In this document: positions 18,443 through 26,981 of the stretch, piece after piece
Layout of the letters: the number at the start of each line of letters is the position of its first letter
How positions within the stretch are numbered: the first letter of the stretch is position 1
From: UBA1189 sp045594245
GTDB taxonomy: Bacteria; Bacteroidota; Bacteroidia; Bacteroidales; Bacteroidaceae
Assembly (NCBI GenBank): GCA_045594245.1
Contig: JAZNYG010000066.1
Coordinates: forward strand, 18,887 to 82,886
Direction of reading: 5' to 3'
DNA length: 64,000 nt
Notes under the pieces: generated by a model
Seen by the model: only the letters and a program-made list of their open reading frames with translations
Told to the model about the DNA's origin: nothing
Databases searched by the model: none
Program-made: the position numbers and the translations under genes

Positions 18443-20992
18443 ATGATTTACCCGAGCAATTTCGAACAGAAGATTGGTTTCGACCAGATACGGCATATAC
18501 TGAAAGAGCGATGCCTGAGCACCTTGGGAAAGGACAAGGTGGAAGAGATGCAATTCTCGCACATCTTCGGTGAAGTATGCCGTAAGTTGGACGAGGTAGA
18601 GGAGTTTGTACACATTATCCAAGAGGAGGATGCGTTCCCCAATCAATACTTCTTCGACGTACGCCCGGCACTGCATCGGGCCAGCATCGTGGGTATGTAT
18701 ATGGACGAGGGTGAACTTTTCGACCTTCGCCGCTCGCTCGACACGATAAATCAGATTGTACGTTTCTTCTACAGAAACGAAGAGGAGGAGCCAAGCAAGT
18801 ACCCTAATCTGGAGGCTCTGGCTACAGAAGTGCAGTCCTTCCCTACCCTCACCCGCCGCATCGACGGCATCATCAACAAATTCGGAAAGATTAAGGACAA
18901 TGCTTCGCCTGCACTGGCCAATATACGTCGCGAACTGGCAGCTACCACAGGCAGCATATCGCGTACGCTGAACTCTATACTGCGCTCGGCACAGGCCGAA
19001 GGCATCGTGGACAAAGATGTGAACCCTACCGTGCGCGATGGACGATTGGTAATCCCCGTAGTGCCGGCACTGAAACGCCGCATCAAAGGTATCGTACACG
19101 ATGAGTCGGCCACCGGAAAGACAGTTTTCATTGAGCCTGCCGAAGTGGTGGAAGCCAACAACCGCATACGCGAGCTGGAGAGTGAAGAGCGCCGCGAGGT
19201 GATACGCATTCTTACCGAGTTTACCGATGAGGTGCGCCCGCAGATTCCTGAGATTCTGGAGTCATATACCTTCCTTGCCGAAATAGACTTTATCCGTGCC
19301 AAGGCACTCACCGCCATCAGCATGGATGCCATCAAGCCACAAATGCACGACTACCCCTATATCGACTGGGTAGAGGCCGAGCACCCCTTGCTGCGCATCA
19401 CGCTGGCCAAGCACAACAAGAAGGTGGTGCCGCTCGACATCAAGCTGAGCCGCGAACAGCGCATACTCATCATATCGGGCCCGAATGCCGGAGGTAAATC
19501 GGTGTGTCTGAAGACCGTGGGACTGCTGCAATACATGTTGCAGTGCGGCATGCACATTCCCTTGAAGAGGGCAAGTGTAGCCGGTATCTTCAACAGCATA
19601 TTCATTGACATCGGCGATGAGCAGAGCATCGAAGACGACCTCAGCACCTACAGCAGTCACCTGCTGAACATGAAGAATATGATGCGCGAGGCGAGTGGGC
19701 GCAGCCTCATCCTCATCGATGAGTTTGGCAGCGGCACCGAGCCCCTCATCGGAGGCGCCATTGCCGAGGCGGTATTGCGCCGCTTCAACGACAAGCGTGC
19801 CTACGGTGTCATCACCACCCACTACTCGAACCTGAAGCAGTTTGCCGACAGCCACAAAGGCGTGGTCAACGGCGCCATGCTCTATGACCGCCACCTGATG
19901 CAAGCACTCTACCAGCTGCAGATAGGCAATCCGGGCAGCTCGTTTGCCGTGGAGATAGCCCACAAGATAGGACTCCCCGAAGAGGTTATTGCCGATGCCT
20001 CGGAGATCGTGGGAAGCGAGTACATACAGTCGGACAAGTACCTGCAGGACATCGTGCGCGACAAGCGCTACTGGGAAACCAAGCGCCTGAACATACGACA
20101 GAAGGAGAAGCAGCTCGAGACGCTCATCGCCCAGTACGAGGGCGAGATGGAGGAGCTGAAGAAGAGTCGCAAGAGTGTCATCCGCGAAGCCAAGGAGGAG
20201 ATGCAGCAGCTACTGCAGGAGTCGAACGCCCGCATCGAGAACACCATACGCACCATCAAGGAGGCACAAGCCGAGAAGGAGCAGACACGCCAAGCACGCC
20301 AAGAACTGGCCGACTGGCGCGAAGCCGTGACCGACAACACAGCCGACGAATACGAAGCACGCATACAGCGCAAGATGGAGCAGCTGCGTGCACGGCAGGA
20401 ACGGAAGAAGTTGAAAACTCAAAATTCAAAATTGAAAGTTGACTCCGCTACGAGTACCCAACACACAAGCACGCCGGATAGTAATAAATCTCAATTTTCA
20501 ATTTCCAATTTTCAATTTGAGACAGGTTCATTGGTCCGCATCAAGGGCCAGCAGACCATCGGCACCATCGAGCAGATCAATGGGAAGAATGCCACGGTAA
20601 CCTTTGGCATGATGCGCACCGTAACCAAGCTTTCCAAGCTAGAGCCAGCCACACAGGAGGCTGCACGCCAGCAGGAAGCCGAGCGTCCACGCACCTATAC
20701 ATATCTGAGCAAGGAGACGCAGGAGGATATCTCACAACGCCGTTTGCAGTTTAAGCAGGATATTGACGTACGCGGCATGCGTGGCGAGGAGGCTCTGCAA
20801 GCTGTTACTTATTATATAGACGATGCCGTACTACTCAGTATGCCTCGTGTACGCATACTACATGGAACGGGCAACGGCATCCTGCGCACCCTCATACGCC
20901 AGTATCTGCAAGCCAATCCTGCCGTAGCCAGCTGTCGCGACGAACACGTACAGTTTGGCGGAGCGGGCATCACGGTTGTGGAGCTGCATTAG
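18443..20992 (+). CDS. mutS2: Endonuclease MutS2 with an in-frame repeat insertion
   Basis: A MutS2 ATPase/Smr nuclease involved in suppressing recombination or rescuing ribosomes. The core has Walker A GPNAGGKSVCLKT at about residue 346, Walker B SLILIDEFGSGTEP, and a long coiled coil (about 520-655). The C-terminal Smr domain (about 770-849) carries DVRGMRGEEAL and LHGTGNGILR. Between the coiled coil and the KOW-like segment GSLVRIKGQQTIG, residues about 658-692 are translated from a palindromic A/T repeat (KLKTQNSKLK ... QFSISNFQF). It is in frame and sits in a linker, so function is probably retained. The next gene starts 37 bp on. Confidence 0.95.
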   Translation: MIYPSNFEQKIGFDQIRHILKERCLSTLGKDKVEEMQFSHIFGEVCRKLDEVEEFVHIIQEEDAFPNQYFFDVRPALHRASIVGMYMDEGELFDLRRSLDTINQIVRFFYRNEEEEPSKYPNLEALATEVQSFPTLTRRIDGIINKFGKIKDNASPALANIRRELAATTGSISRTLNSILRSAQAEGIVDKDVNPTVRDGRLVIPVVPALKRRIKGIVHDESATGKTVFIEPAEVVEANNRIRELESEERREVIRILTEFTDEVRPQIPEILESYTFLAEIDFIRAKALTAISMDAIKPQMHDYPYIDWVEAEHPLLRITLAKHNKKVVPLDIKLSREQRILIISGPNAGGKSVCLKTVGLLQYMLQCGMHIPLKRASVAGIFNSIFIDIGDEQSIEDDLSTYSSHLLNMKNMMREASGRSLILIDEFGSGTEPLIGGAIAEAVLRRFNDKRAYGVITTHYSNLKQFADSHKGVVNGAMLYDRHLMQALYQLQIGNPGSSFAVEIAHKIGLPEEVIADASEIVGSEYIQSDKYLQDIVRDKRYWETKRLNIRQKEKQLETLIAQYEGEMEELKKSRKSVIREAKEEMQQLLQESNARIENTIRTIKEAQAEKEQTRQARQELADWREAVTDNTADEYEARIQRKMEQLRARQERKKLKTQNSKLKVDSATSTQHTSTPDSNKSQFSISNFQFETGSLVRIKGQQTIGTIEQINGKNATVTFGMMRTVTKLSKLEPATQEAARQQEAERPRTYTYLSKETQEDISQRRLQFKQDIDVRGMRGEEALQAVTYYIDDAVLLSMPRVRILHGTGNGILRTLIRQYLQANPAVASCRDEHVQFGGAGITVVELH
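20416..20521. repeat. Palindromic A/T element inside mutS2
   Basis: The left arm CTCAAAATTCAAAATTGAAA at 20418 and the right arm TCTCAATTTTCAATTTCCAA at 20489-20521 are inverse copies around a ~45-bp centre. The reading frame passes through without a stop. It is the same family as 2331-2457 and 6070-6153. Confidence 0.75.
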
Positions 20993-21029
20993 TTTAGAGT
21001 AAAACCGTAAATTATAAAATCCAAATAAC

Positions 21030-21656
21030 ATGATGAACATCACTTTCGTCGACATTCTTGAGTTCGTAGGCACCTTTGCCTTTGCCATCAGTGGTATACG
21101 CCTGGCTTCGGCCAAGCAGTTCGACCTCTTTGGAGCCTATGTCGTAGGACTAGTGACCGCCATTGGTGGTGGTACCATCCGTGACCTGTTGCTCGATGTC
21201 ACCCCCTTCTGGATGAGCAACACTATCTACCTTACCATTACAGCGCTCGCCCTACTATGGGTAATGGTGTTCAGTAAGTACCTGGTGCATATGAACAACA
21301 CCTTCTTTTTCTTCGACGCCATCGGCCTTGCCCTATTCGCTGTCGTAGGTATACAGAAGACGCTCGATGCAGGTTTCCCGCTCTGGGTAGCTACCATCAT
21401 GGGTACGATGACTGGTGCTGCGGGCGGTGTATTGCGCGACGTGTTCATTAATGAGATACCGCTTATCTTCCGAAAGGACATCTATGCCATGGCCTGCGTG
21501 ATGGGAGGCTTGGCCTATTGGGTGTGCGGCTGGGTAGGAGCAGACTCCATCGTGACACAAATCATCTGTGGCGTAAGTGTATTCCTCACCCGTGTGCTTG
21601 CCGTGAAGTACCATATCAGCCTGCCTATACTCAAGGGAGAAGATGACGAGGACTAA
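21030..21656 (+). CDS. TRIC/UPF0126 family cation channel-like membrane protein
   Basis: A 208-residue protein with about seven predicted membrane helices arranged as two repeats, each with the family glycine motif followed by RD: GGGTIRDLLL (about residue 48) and GAAGGVLRDVF (about 130). This is the bacterial trimeric intracellular cation channel fold (PF03458, YicG-like), expected in the inner membrane and passing K+ or Na+. The acidic tail GEDDED is cytoplasmic. The gene directly follows mutS2 and ends at a bidirectional terminator shared with the convergent outer-membrane protein gene. ATG at 21030 or 21033. Confidence 0.85.
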   Translation: MMNITFVDILEFVGTFAFAISGIRLASAKQFDLFGAYVVGLVTAIGGGTIRDLLLDVTPFWMSNTIYLTITALALLWVMVFSKYLVHMNNTFFFFDAIGLALFAVVGIQKTLDAGFPLWVATIMGTMTGAAGGVLRDVFINEIPLIFRKDIYAMACVMGGLAYWVCGWVGADSIVTQIICGVSVFLTRVLAVKYHISLPILKGEDDED

Positions 21657-21682
21657 ATAGTCGCTTTTGTTTTTATACAAAG

Positions 21683-21720
21683 CAAGGGAGAAGGTGTGGC
21701 CTTCTCCCTTGTCTATTTTT
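21683..21720. terminator. Terminator between convergent genes
   Basis: The stem AAGGGAGAAGG/CCTTCTCCCTT with loop TGTGG is followed by TATTTTT on the plus strand. Confidence 0.8.
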
Positions 21721-21731
21721 ATTGCGAGCTG

Positions 21732-23321
21732 TTAGAATCTTAATCCAACTGTCACCATACCTTTCAGTAGATTACGGCTAAGTGAGGTTGCCTCCAATTC
21801 GGGATCATCGAAGGGGAAGAAGTCGGCTTTCTGATGACTATAAAGTAACGCAGCATCAGCATAAAAAGTATCTCCACGATAACCTACACCTAAAGTATAG
21901 TTGCTTTTCGAACGGATATTCTTGTAAGCAGTATTGGTCTGAACCGAATTAACGGGAATCATTTTCCAAGCATCAGCCTTATAGCCTCCCGTCTGGTAGT
22001 TATAACCCAAGCGAGTGTAGAATGATCCAGAGAACATCTTCTCAACACCTAAGCGCAAGGTTTGCAAGGCAGTGAAATTCTCAGCCGTATGATCATTCAT
22101 CAGCATATTCTCATTGCCATCACTATAATAGAGTTTAGAAGTGCCATAATTTGAGTATTCATACTCTGCGCCAAGTGCCAAAGACGTACCTACTGTACCT
22201 CCCATACTTACATTCAACTTGGCAGGAGCAATCATCGTATAGTCTGTATAACAATCGCCTCCATACGCATCTTCACTAAAGGTATCCATCCCGAAAGATT
22301 CGGTCCACTCCTCACCCGTCACATTATCATAGAAAGGTACTATAGAGTTGATGATAGCTGAATTGTAATCGCGCAATCTATATACGGTAGGTGTTGTAGC
22401 TGCAACGCCTACACGGAACGAAGATTCCTCAAAGGGACGCAAGATAGCACCGAATTTGAAGTCGTAGCCTGAACCTGTAGTACGATAGAAATTCTGTAGC
22501 GTATAGTCACCGCCATCAAAATACTCTGTATAGGAAGACTCTAGTCTGCGGTCTACATCGTATGTAGTAAGTGTCACACCCAGATATACTGCGTCTACCA
22601 GATTGAACGATATATTAAAATCATACGCATCAATGCCACCCTTCAGCACCTCACTATAGTTGTTTGCATTGGAGGGATAATACGAGCCATCATTCAAAGC
22701 CGTAGCATCAATCAACCGACCATCGGCACCCATGAGAGTGAGCCAACCGATTCTTGGGTCATCATAATAATTCTTCTGATAAAATCCGTTAGGATTATCA
22801 TAATCAAAGTCGTCTGCAAACACATTGTCGACATTTTCATATGCCTGCCAAGCCATCTGCCCAGTCTGTGATAAGCCGTTGAGATTCGACGCCATACCCA
22901 TCTTACCTCCAAAGCGCTTTACGTTACGATAGTTAAATCCAAAGTTTACAAAGCGAAGGATATTTTCGTTGCTCACCTTGCTGGTAATAACAAGACCCGC
23001 ATTATCCATCGAGCCAAAAGAGTCGAACGAGCGATTGTTTGTACTATTCGATTGTGTGCGTTGGGTTACCCAATTGCCTCCAAACGACATTGAAAGATCC
23101 CAACTGCGATAGAGACCAATACCTGCAGGATTGGTACCCATCGTGCTAATGTCTGCTCCAAGAGCACCCATAGCGCCACCCATACCCACAAAGCGAGCTG
23201 TGCCACCAAGATTAGTATCGAGCAATGCTGCCGCTTCATATGATGTCTGTGCCTGCATGGCAGATGATGCTGTGAGCATCGCTGCGGCAAGAAGGAATAA
23301 TCTGTTACGTGTCATAGTCAT
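21732..23321 (-). CDS. OmpP1/FadL-like outer-membrane beta-barrel protein
   Basis: A 529-residue protein with a signal peptide (NRLFLLAAAMLTASSAMQAQ) and an N-terminal stretch GGTARFVGMGGAMGALGADI followed by MGTNPAGIGLYRS. This is typical of Bacteroidetes PorV/FadL-like barrels, often labelled hemin receptor or OmpP1/FadL transporters. The remainder alternates aromatic beta strands and ends in Phe (VTVGLRF), the outer-membrane insertion signature. The ligand is unknown. It is co-directional with and 65 bp downstream of the low-complexity gene at 23387-24916, so the two may be co-transcribed. Confidence 0.75.
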   Translation of the reverse strand: MTMTRNRLFLLAAAMLTASSAMQAQTSYEAAALLDTNLGGTARFVGMGGAMGALGADISTMGTNPAGIGLYRSWDLSMSFGGNWVTQRTQSNSTNNRSFDSFGSMDNAGLVITSKVSNENILRFVNFGFNYRNVKRFGGKMGMASNLNGLSQTGQMAWQAYENVDNVFADDFDYDNPNGFYQKNYYDDPRIGWLTLMGADGRLIDATALNDGSYYPSNANNYSEVLKGGIDAYDFNISFNLVDAVYLGVTLTTYDVDRRLESSYTEYFDGGDYTLQNFYRTTGSGYDFKFGAILRPFEESSFRVGVAATTPTVYRLRDYNSAIINSIVPFYDNVTGEEWTESFGMDTFSEDAYGGDCYTDYTMIAPAKLNVSMGGTVGTSLALGAEYEYSNYGTSKLYYSDGNENMLMNDHTAENFTALQTLRLGVEKMFSGSFYTRLGYNYQTGGYKADAWKMIPVNSVQTNTAYKNIRSKSNYTLGVGYRGDTFYADAALLYSHQKADFFPFDDPELEATSLSRNLLKGMVTVGLRF

Positions 23322-23386
23322 TTATGATTTTTGAATTATAATTTTAATTAACCAACTCGGTATTCAGGAGCTATGAACATAGATGT

Positions 23387-24916
23387 TCATCTACGGCTAC
23401 CGCTACTGCTTCCGCCACTACGTGAGCCGCCACCATATGAACCGCCACTGCTACGTGAGCCGCCACTATATGAACTGCCTCCACTGTAAGAGCTACCACT
23501 GCTACGTGAGCTACTGCTGTAAGAGCTGCCACTGCTATATGAACTGCTGCTACGTGAGCTACTTCCGCTACTATATGAGCTGCTACGCGAGCTACTACTT
23601 GACGAACCGCTTGAATAGCTGCCCGAACGACTCGAAGATGAGCTGCGACTTATCGAAGATGAGGAACTACGCGTACTGCTGGGGCGATTATACGAAGAGC
23701 TAGAACCGCTACGGGAAGAGCTCTGACGAGTATATGAGCTACGCGAACTGCTGCCGGTAGTAGCACCACGACTGATGGAAGACGATGTACTGCCTCCGCG
23801 ACGCAACACCTCATCATTACCACCACGGCTCGATGATGAGCGTACGGCACCCGATGAGCGACTCGTAGAAGAGCCTGAACGGCCCGTCACTACGCGAACT
23901 GAAGAACTGCGAGTAGAACCATTATCGGTACGAGTGACACTGGATCCACGGCGTGTTGCCGACGTTGTGCCACGGCTAACTGTATTATTATCCTGTGCCC
24001 CACGACGAGTAGAAGCTACGGTTGCGTGACGCGTATTCTCATAGGGACGTGAGCCGGGCTTACCTCCACCCCAGCTAGGTTTGCCATGGCCTGGATAGAA
24101 GCCATGATGGCCATGATGCCAACCTGGATAATAACCAGGATAGCATCCATAGAAGTAAGGATCGTACCAGGGATCATACCATATATTACCGTAGAATCCA
24201 CCCCAGTGGTGTCCCCAATGGTGACCGTAGTGCCATCCCCAATGATGGTTCCAATGACTGCCCCACGGACTCCAACCAAAGGGATAGCTCATCCGATAGT
24301 CCCAATAGAGCCAATTGCTGGCTGTAGGGAACACATAGGCATACAGCCCATCGTCATAAATATTCCAATCCCAACTGGGCCACAAGGCACCGCCATATAC
24401 AACATCCCAGTAGAGCGGACTGCTCACGGGGATAGCATAGCGTGGATTGCGGAAACGGACGATGCGCATGGCATACTCATAGTCAGAGTCACTACCGTCA
24501 AAACCGTTGACCCAACCCTCATCCTCGTTCACGCGGGTAAGCTTTAACGTATCGGTATTCATCCACATCGTGTCGCCTTCCTCGGTAATAAGAACAAAGC
24601 CTTCATCGTTCATAACAAATTCAGATACAGCATCGCCCTGCTCTGTCAAGTATGAGCCACGGCGGTTGTAGGCATCCTCGTCTATCTCCAGGCCTTTGGC
24701 ATAAGATGAGCTTGCCGCAACAGTTTTCACCGGTTGCTTATTCTCCGTTACCGAAGCCGACTCAGATTGGGGTACGGCAGCCTCATCAGCCACCTTCTCC
24801 ACGGTTTCTGTCTTCACCTTCTTTTTCTTGGGAACGAAGTACAAGTCATCGTGCTGTGCCGATACTGAACCTACGATTCCCACCAACATCAATGCAATCA
24901 ATACTGTTCTTTTCAT
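23387..24916 (-). CDS. Low-complexity secreted protein, Gly/His/Trp/Tyr then Ser/Arg-rich
   Basis: About 509 residues from the ATG at 24916, preceded by AAGGAT; an upstream in-frame ATG at 24943 lies only 5 bp past the -7 element and is unlikely. A signal peptide (MKRTVLIALMLVGIVGSVSA) is followed by an ordered N-terminal half (about 30-200) with EDAYNRRGSYL and several DG/YDW turns. A segment of WGxHWxHHxG repeats rich in His, Trp, Gly and Tyr comes next (about 205-290). The last 200 residues are almost only Ser, Arg, Gly and Tyr (SSSYSSGSS-type). No domain is recognised. Related low-complexity proteins occur in Bacteroides. Metal binding by the His-rich segment is only a possibility. Confidence 0.7.
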   Translation of the reverse strand: MKRTVLIALMLVGIVGSVSAQHDDLYFVPKKKKVKTETVEKVADEAAVPQSESASVTENKQPVKTVAASSSYAKGLEIDEDAYNRRGSYLTEQGDAVSEFVMNDEGFVLITEEGDTMWMNTDTLKLTRVNEDEGWVNGFDGSDSDYEYAMRIVRFRNPRYAIPVSSPLYWDVVYGGALWPSWDWNIYDDGLYAYVFPTASNWLYWDYRMSYPFGWSPWGSHWNHHWGWHYGHHWGHHWGGFYGNIWYDPWYDPYFYGCYPGYYPGWHHGHHGFYPGHGKPSWGGGKPGSRPYENTRHATVASTRRGAQDNNTVSRGTTSATRRGSSVTRTDNGSTRSSSVRVVTGRSGSSTSRSSGAVRSSSSRGGNDEVLRRGGSTSSSISRGATTGSSSRSSYTRQSSSRSGSSSSYNRPSSTRSSSSSISRSSSSSRSGSYSSGSSSSSSRSSSYSSGSSSRSSSSYSSGSSYSSSSRSSGSSYSGGSSYSGGSRSSGGSYGGGSRSGGSSSGSRR

Positions 24917-24947
24917 ATCCTTATACATTCTATACATTTTCACGATG

Positions 24948-24955
24948 CAAAGATA
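24948..24955 (-). promoter_or_regulatory. -7 element for the 24916 gene
   Basis: The minus strand reads TATCTTTG, 32 bp before the chosen ATG. Confidence 0.6.
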
Positions 24956-25021
24956 ACAGATAAAAAACGACCGCCATAGGGAAATTTCCTATCATTTGTG
25001 GGGAAAATCCCTAAAAAAGCG

Positions 25022-25029
25022 TAATTTTG
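25022..25029 (+). promoter_or_regulatory. -7 element for prmA
   Basis: TAATTTTG fits TAnnTTTG. A TTG lies about 23 bp upstream, slightly longer than usual. ATG at 25076. Confidence 0.55.
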
Positions 25030-25075
25030 CAGAGAGAGAGCAACAGAATTGCACCTAAAACGATAAAAAAAACAT

Positions 25076-25921
25076 ATGCAATACATCGAAGTTACTTTTA
25101 CCGTCAATCCCGTCAGCGAAACCGCCAATGATATTATCGCAGCCCTTGCTGCAGAGCTAGGTTTCGAGAGTTTTGTAGAGTCACCCGAAGGCACCATCGG
25201 CTACATCCCAGCGCCACTCTACAATGAGGAGTCCCTACACAAGGCGCTGACCGACTTTCCAATGAGTGACACCACCATCACCTTCGTGGCCAATGAGATG
25301 GAAGACAAGGACTGGAATGAGGAGTGGGAGAAGAACTTCTTTGAGCCTATTGTCGTAGACAATCGCTGCGTCATCCACAGCACCTTCCACAAGGACTATC
25401 CTAAGGCCACTTACGATATCATCATCAATCCGCAGATGGCTTTCGGCACGGGACATCATCAGACCACACGCCTCATCATCAGCTACCTGCTCGACATCGA
25501 GCTACAAGGAAAGACTGTACTCGATATGGGTTGTGGCACCTCCATCCTAGCCATTTTGGCCTCTATGCGTGGTGCCTCATCACTCACCGCCATCGACATC
25601 GACGAGTGGTGTGTCAACAACTCCATAGACAACTTTACTCTCAACCACATCGACAACATCAAGGTATTCCAGGGCGATGCTTCATCACTTGCTACCGAAG
25701 GCCCCTTCGATGTCATCATCGCCAACATCAACCGCAACATTCTCCTTGCCGACATGCAATACTATGTAGCACGCATGAACGAAGGAGCCGAGATCTACTT
25801 CAGCGGCTTCTACGAAAGCGACCTCCCCATGATACAGGCCGAAGCCGAGCGCCTCGGATTACGCTACCTCAGCCACCGTGTAGAGACGGACTGGACAGCA
25901 GCACAGTTTGTAAAGGAATAA
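25076..25921 (+). CDS. prmA: Ribosomal protein L11 methyltransferase
   Basis: Trimethylates L11 (rplK) lysines and the N-terminus with SAM. An N-terminal substrate-recognition domain is followed by the SAM motif VLDMGCGTSILAILA at about residues 147-161, then TAIDIDEW and the post-I motif FDVIIANINRNILL. The length of 281 is normal. It is a single gene between a divergent surface-protein gene and the convergent GH25 gene, only 7 bp from the latter's stop, so the two transcripts must overlap or end inside each other. L11 itself is not nearby. Confidence 0.93.
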   Translation: MQYIEVTFTVNPVSETANDIIAALAAELGFESFVESPEGTIGYIPAPLYNEESLHKALTDFPMSDTTITFVANEMEDKDWNEEWEKNFFEPIVVDNRCVIHSTFHKDYPKATYDIIINPQMAFGTGHHQTTRLIISYLLDIELQGKTVLDMGCGTSILAILASMRGASSLTAIDIDEWCVNNSIDNFTLNHIDNIKVFQGDASSLATEGPFDVIIANINRNILLADMQYYVARMNEGAEIYFSGFYESDLPMIQAEAERLGLRYLSHRVETDWTAAQFVKE

Positions 25922-25928
25922 CACGTGA

Positions 25929-26891
25929 TTACTTCAAGGTATATCGCAGGAGGTCATTCCACGAGCCATTGAAGACATTCAAATCAACATTCTCCTCTAT
26001 GCCCGGCACAGTACCATAGTCGGTATGTTGCCAAAACTGCCACGGCCCATCATAGCTGAGTGCATCCACGTAGTAGTGGGCTATCCACAAGGGATAGGAT
26101 GACAACTCGGGCGTGTCAAGATAATGCAGTCTATATTTATAGGAGGTGTAGATGATGGGCTTCACACCATAGTGCTGCTCCAGGCGATTGAGGAACTTGA
26201 CGAGGTCGGCTTGCAGCTGCGCCTTGTTGCGTGGTTTACGTTCAATATCAAGTACGGGAGCCAAGTCACCCGTTTCGAGTTTCACCTGTGAGATAAAGAA
26301 ATCGGCCTGACGGATAGGGTCGGTATTTGGGTTATAGAAATGGTATGCTCCGCGCACTAGCCCCACCTCGCGGGCCTGACGGAAGTTGTCAACAAAGAGA
26401 CGATCCTTGTGGTCACCCCCCTCAGTAGCCTTCATGAAGACGAAGCGGATGGGGTATTCCTGTTTGTCAGTGGCCTTGACAGCTTCCCAGTCAATCTCGC
26501 CTTGGTGATGCGACACATCGATGCCATGTACCTTGTAGTTGACGGGGAGGCATACTCCATACCCCTTATATCCGTAGCAGGGTTTCCAACGATAGCTATA
26601 GGGGCGAATGAAAAAGTAATAGAAGAAGGTAAGTATGGCTACTGCACCGATGGAAGTAAATATCCAATGCATGACGCCCGAATTGCGGAAGCGCACCCAC
26701 ATACGAGCACGAGCCTTGCGGCGCTTGGCCTTTCGGGCAGCAGCTTCGCGAGCCTTTGCCTTAGCTTTGGCAGCCTTGCGCTTCTCCTTCTCCGACATCG
26801 GCTTGCCCTTCTTGGCGCTCTTGGCCTTCTGCTTGGGGTTGCCGTTCATGCGGATGGTGGTAGTGCGTACGGTGGAACTTGTCTTCGCCAT
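25929..26891 (-). CDS. GH25 lysozyme-like protein with membrane anchor
   Basis: A 320-residue muramidase-type protein. A highly basic Lys/Arg/Ala-rich cytoplasmic N-terminus (about 1-68) precedes one membrane helix (WIFTSIGAVAILTFFYYFFI, about 71-90). The extracytoplasmic GH25 domain carries GIDVSHHQGEIDW (about 123), FVFMKATEGG, GAYHFYNP and the catalytic-site PVLDIE. It should cleave peptidoglycan beta-1,4 bonds on the periplasmic side while staying tethered. GH25 proteins in Bacteroidales commonly show this N-terminal tether. The gene is on its own, followed downstream by convergent prmA. Confidence 0.88.
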   Translation of the reverse strand: MAKTSSTVRTTTIRMNGNPKQKAKSAKKGKPMSEKEKRKAAKAKAKAREAAARKAKRRKARARMWVRFRNSGVMHWIFTSIGAVAILTFFYYFFIRPYSYRWKPCYGYKGYGVCLPVNYKVHGIDVSHHQGEIDWEAVKATDKQEYPIRFVFMKATEGGDHKDRLFVDNFRQAREVGLVRGAYHFYNPNTDPIRQADFFISQVKLETGDLAPVLDIERKPRNKAQLQADLVKFLNRLEQHYGVKPIIYTSYKYRLHYLDTPELSSYPLWIAHYYVDALSYDGPWQFWQHTDYGTVPGIEENVDLNVFNGSWNDLLRYTLK

Positions 26892-26942
26892 TCGTATCTT
26901 TATATATAAGTAGGGGCAGACGTTGTCTGCCCTTACTTTACA

Positions 26943-26979
26943 TCACTATTTAATTGTCAATTATCAATTGTCAATTCCG
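26943..26979. repeat. A/T-rich TCAATTG spacer repeats
   Basis: ATTGTCAATTATCAATTGTC repeats in 10-bp steps just after the pfp stop codon. They are the same sequence type as the in-frame segment at 36487-36526. Confidence 0.55.
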
Positions 26980-26981
26980 AA

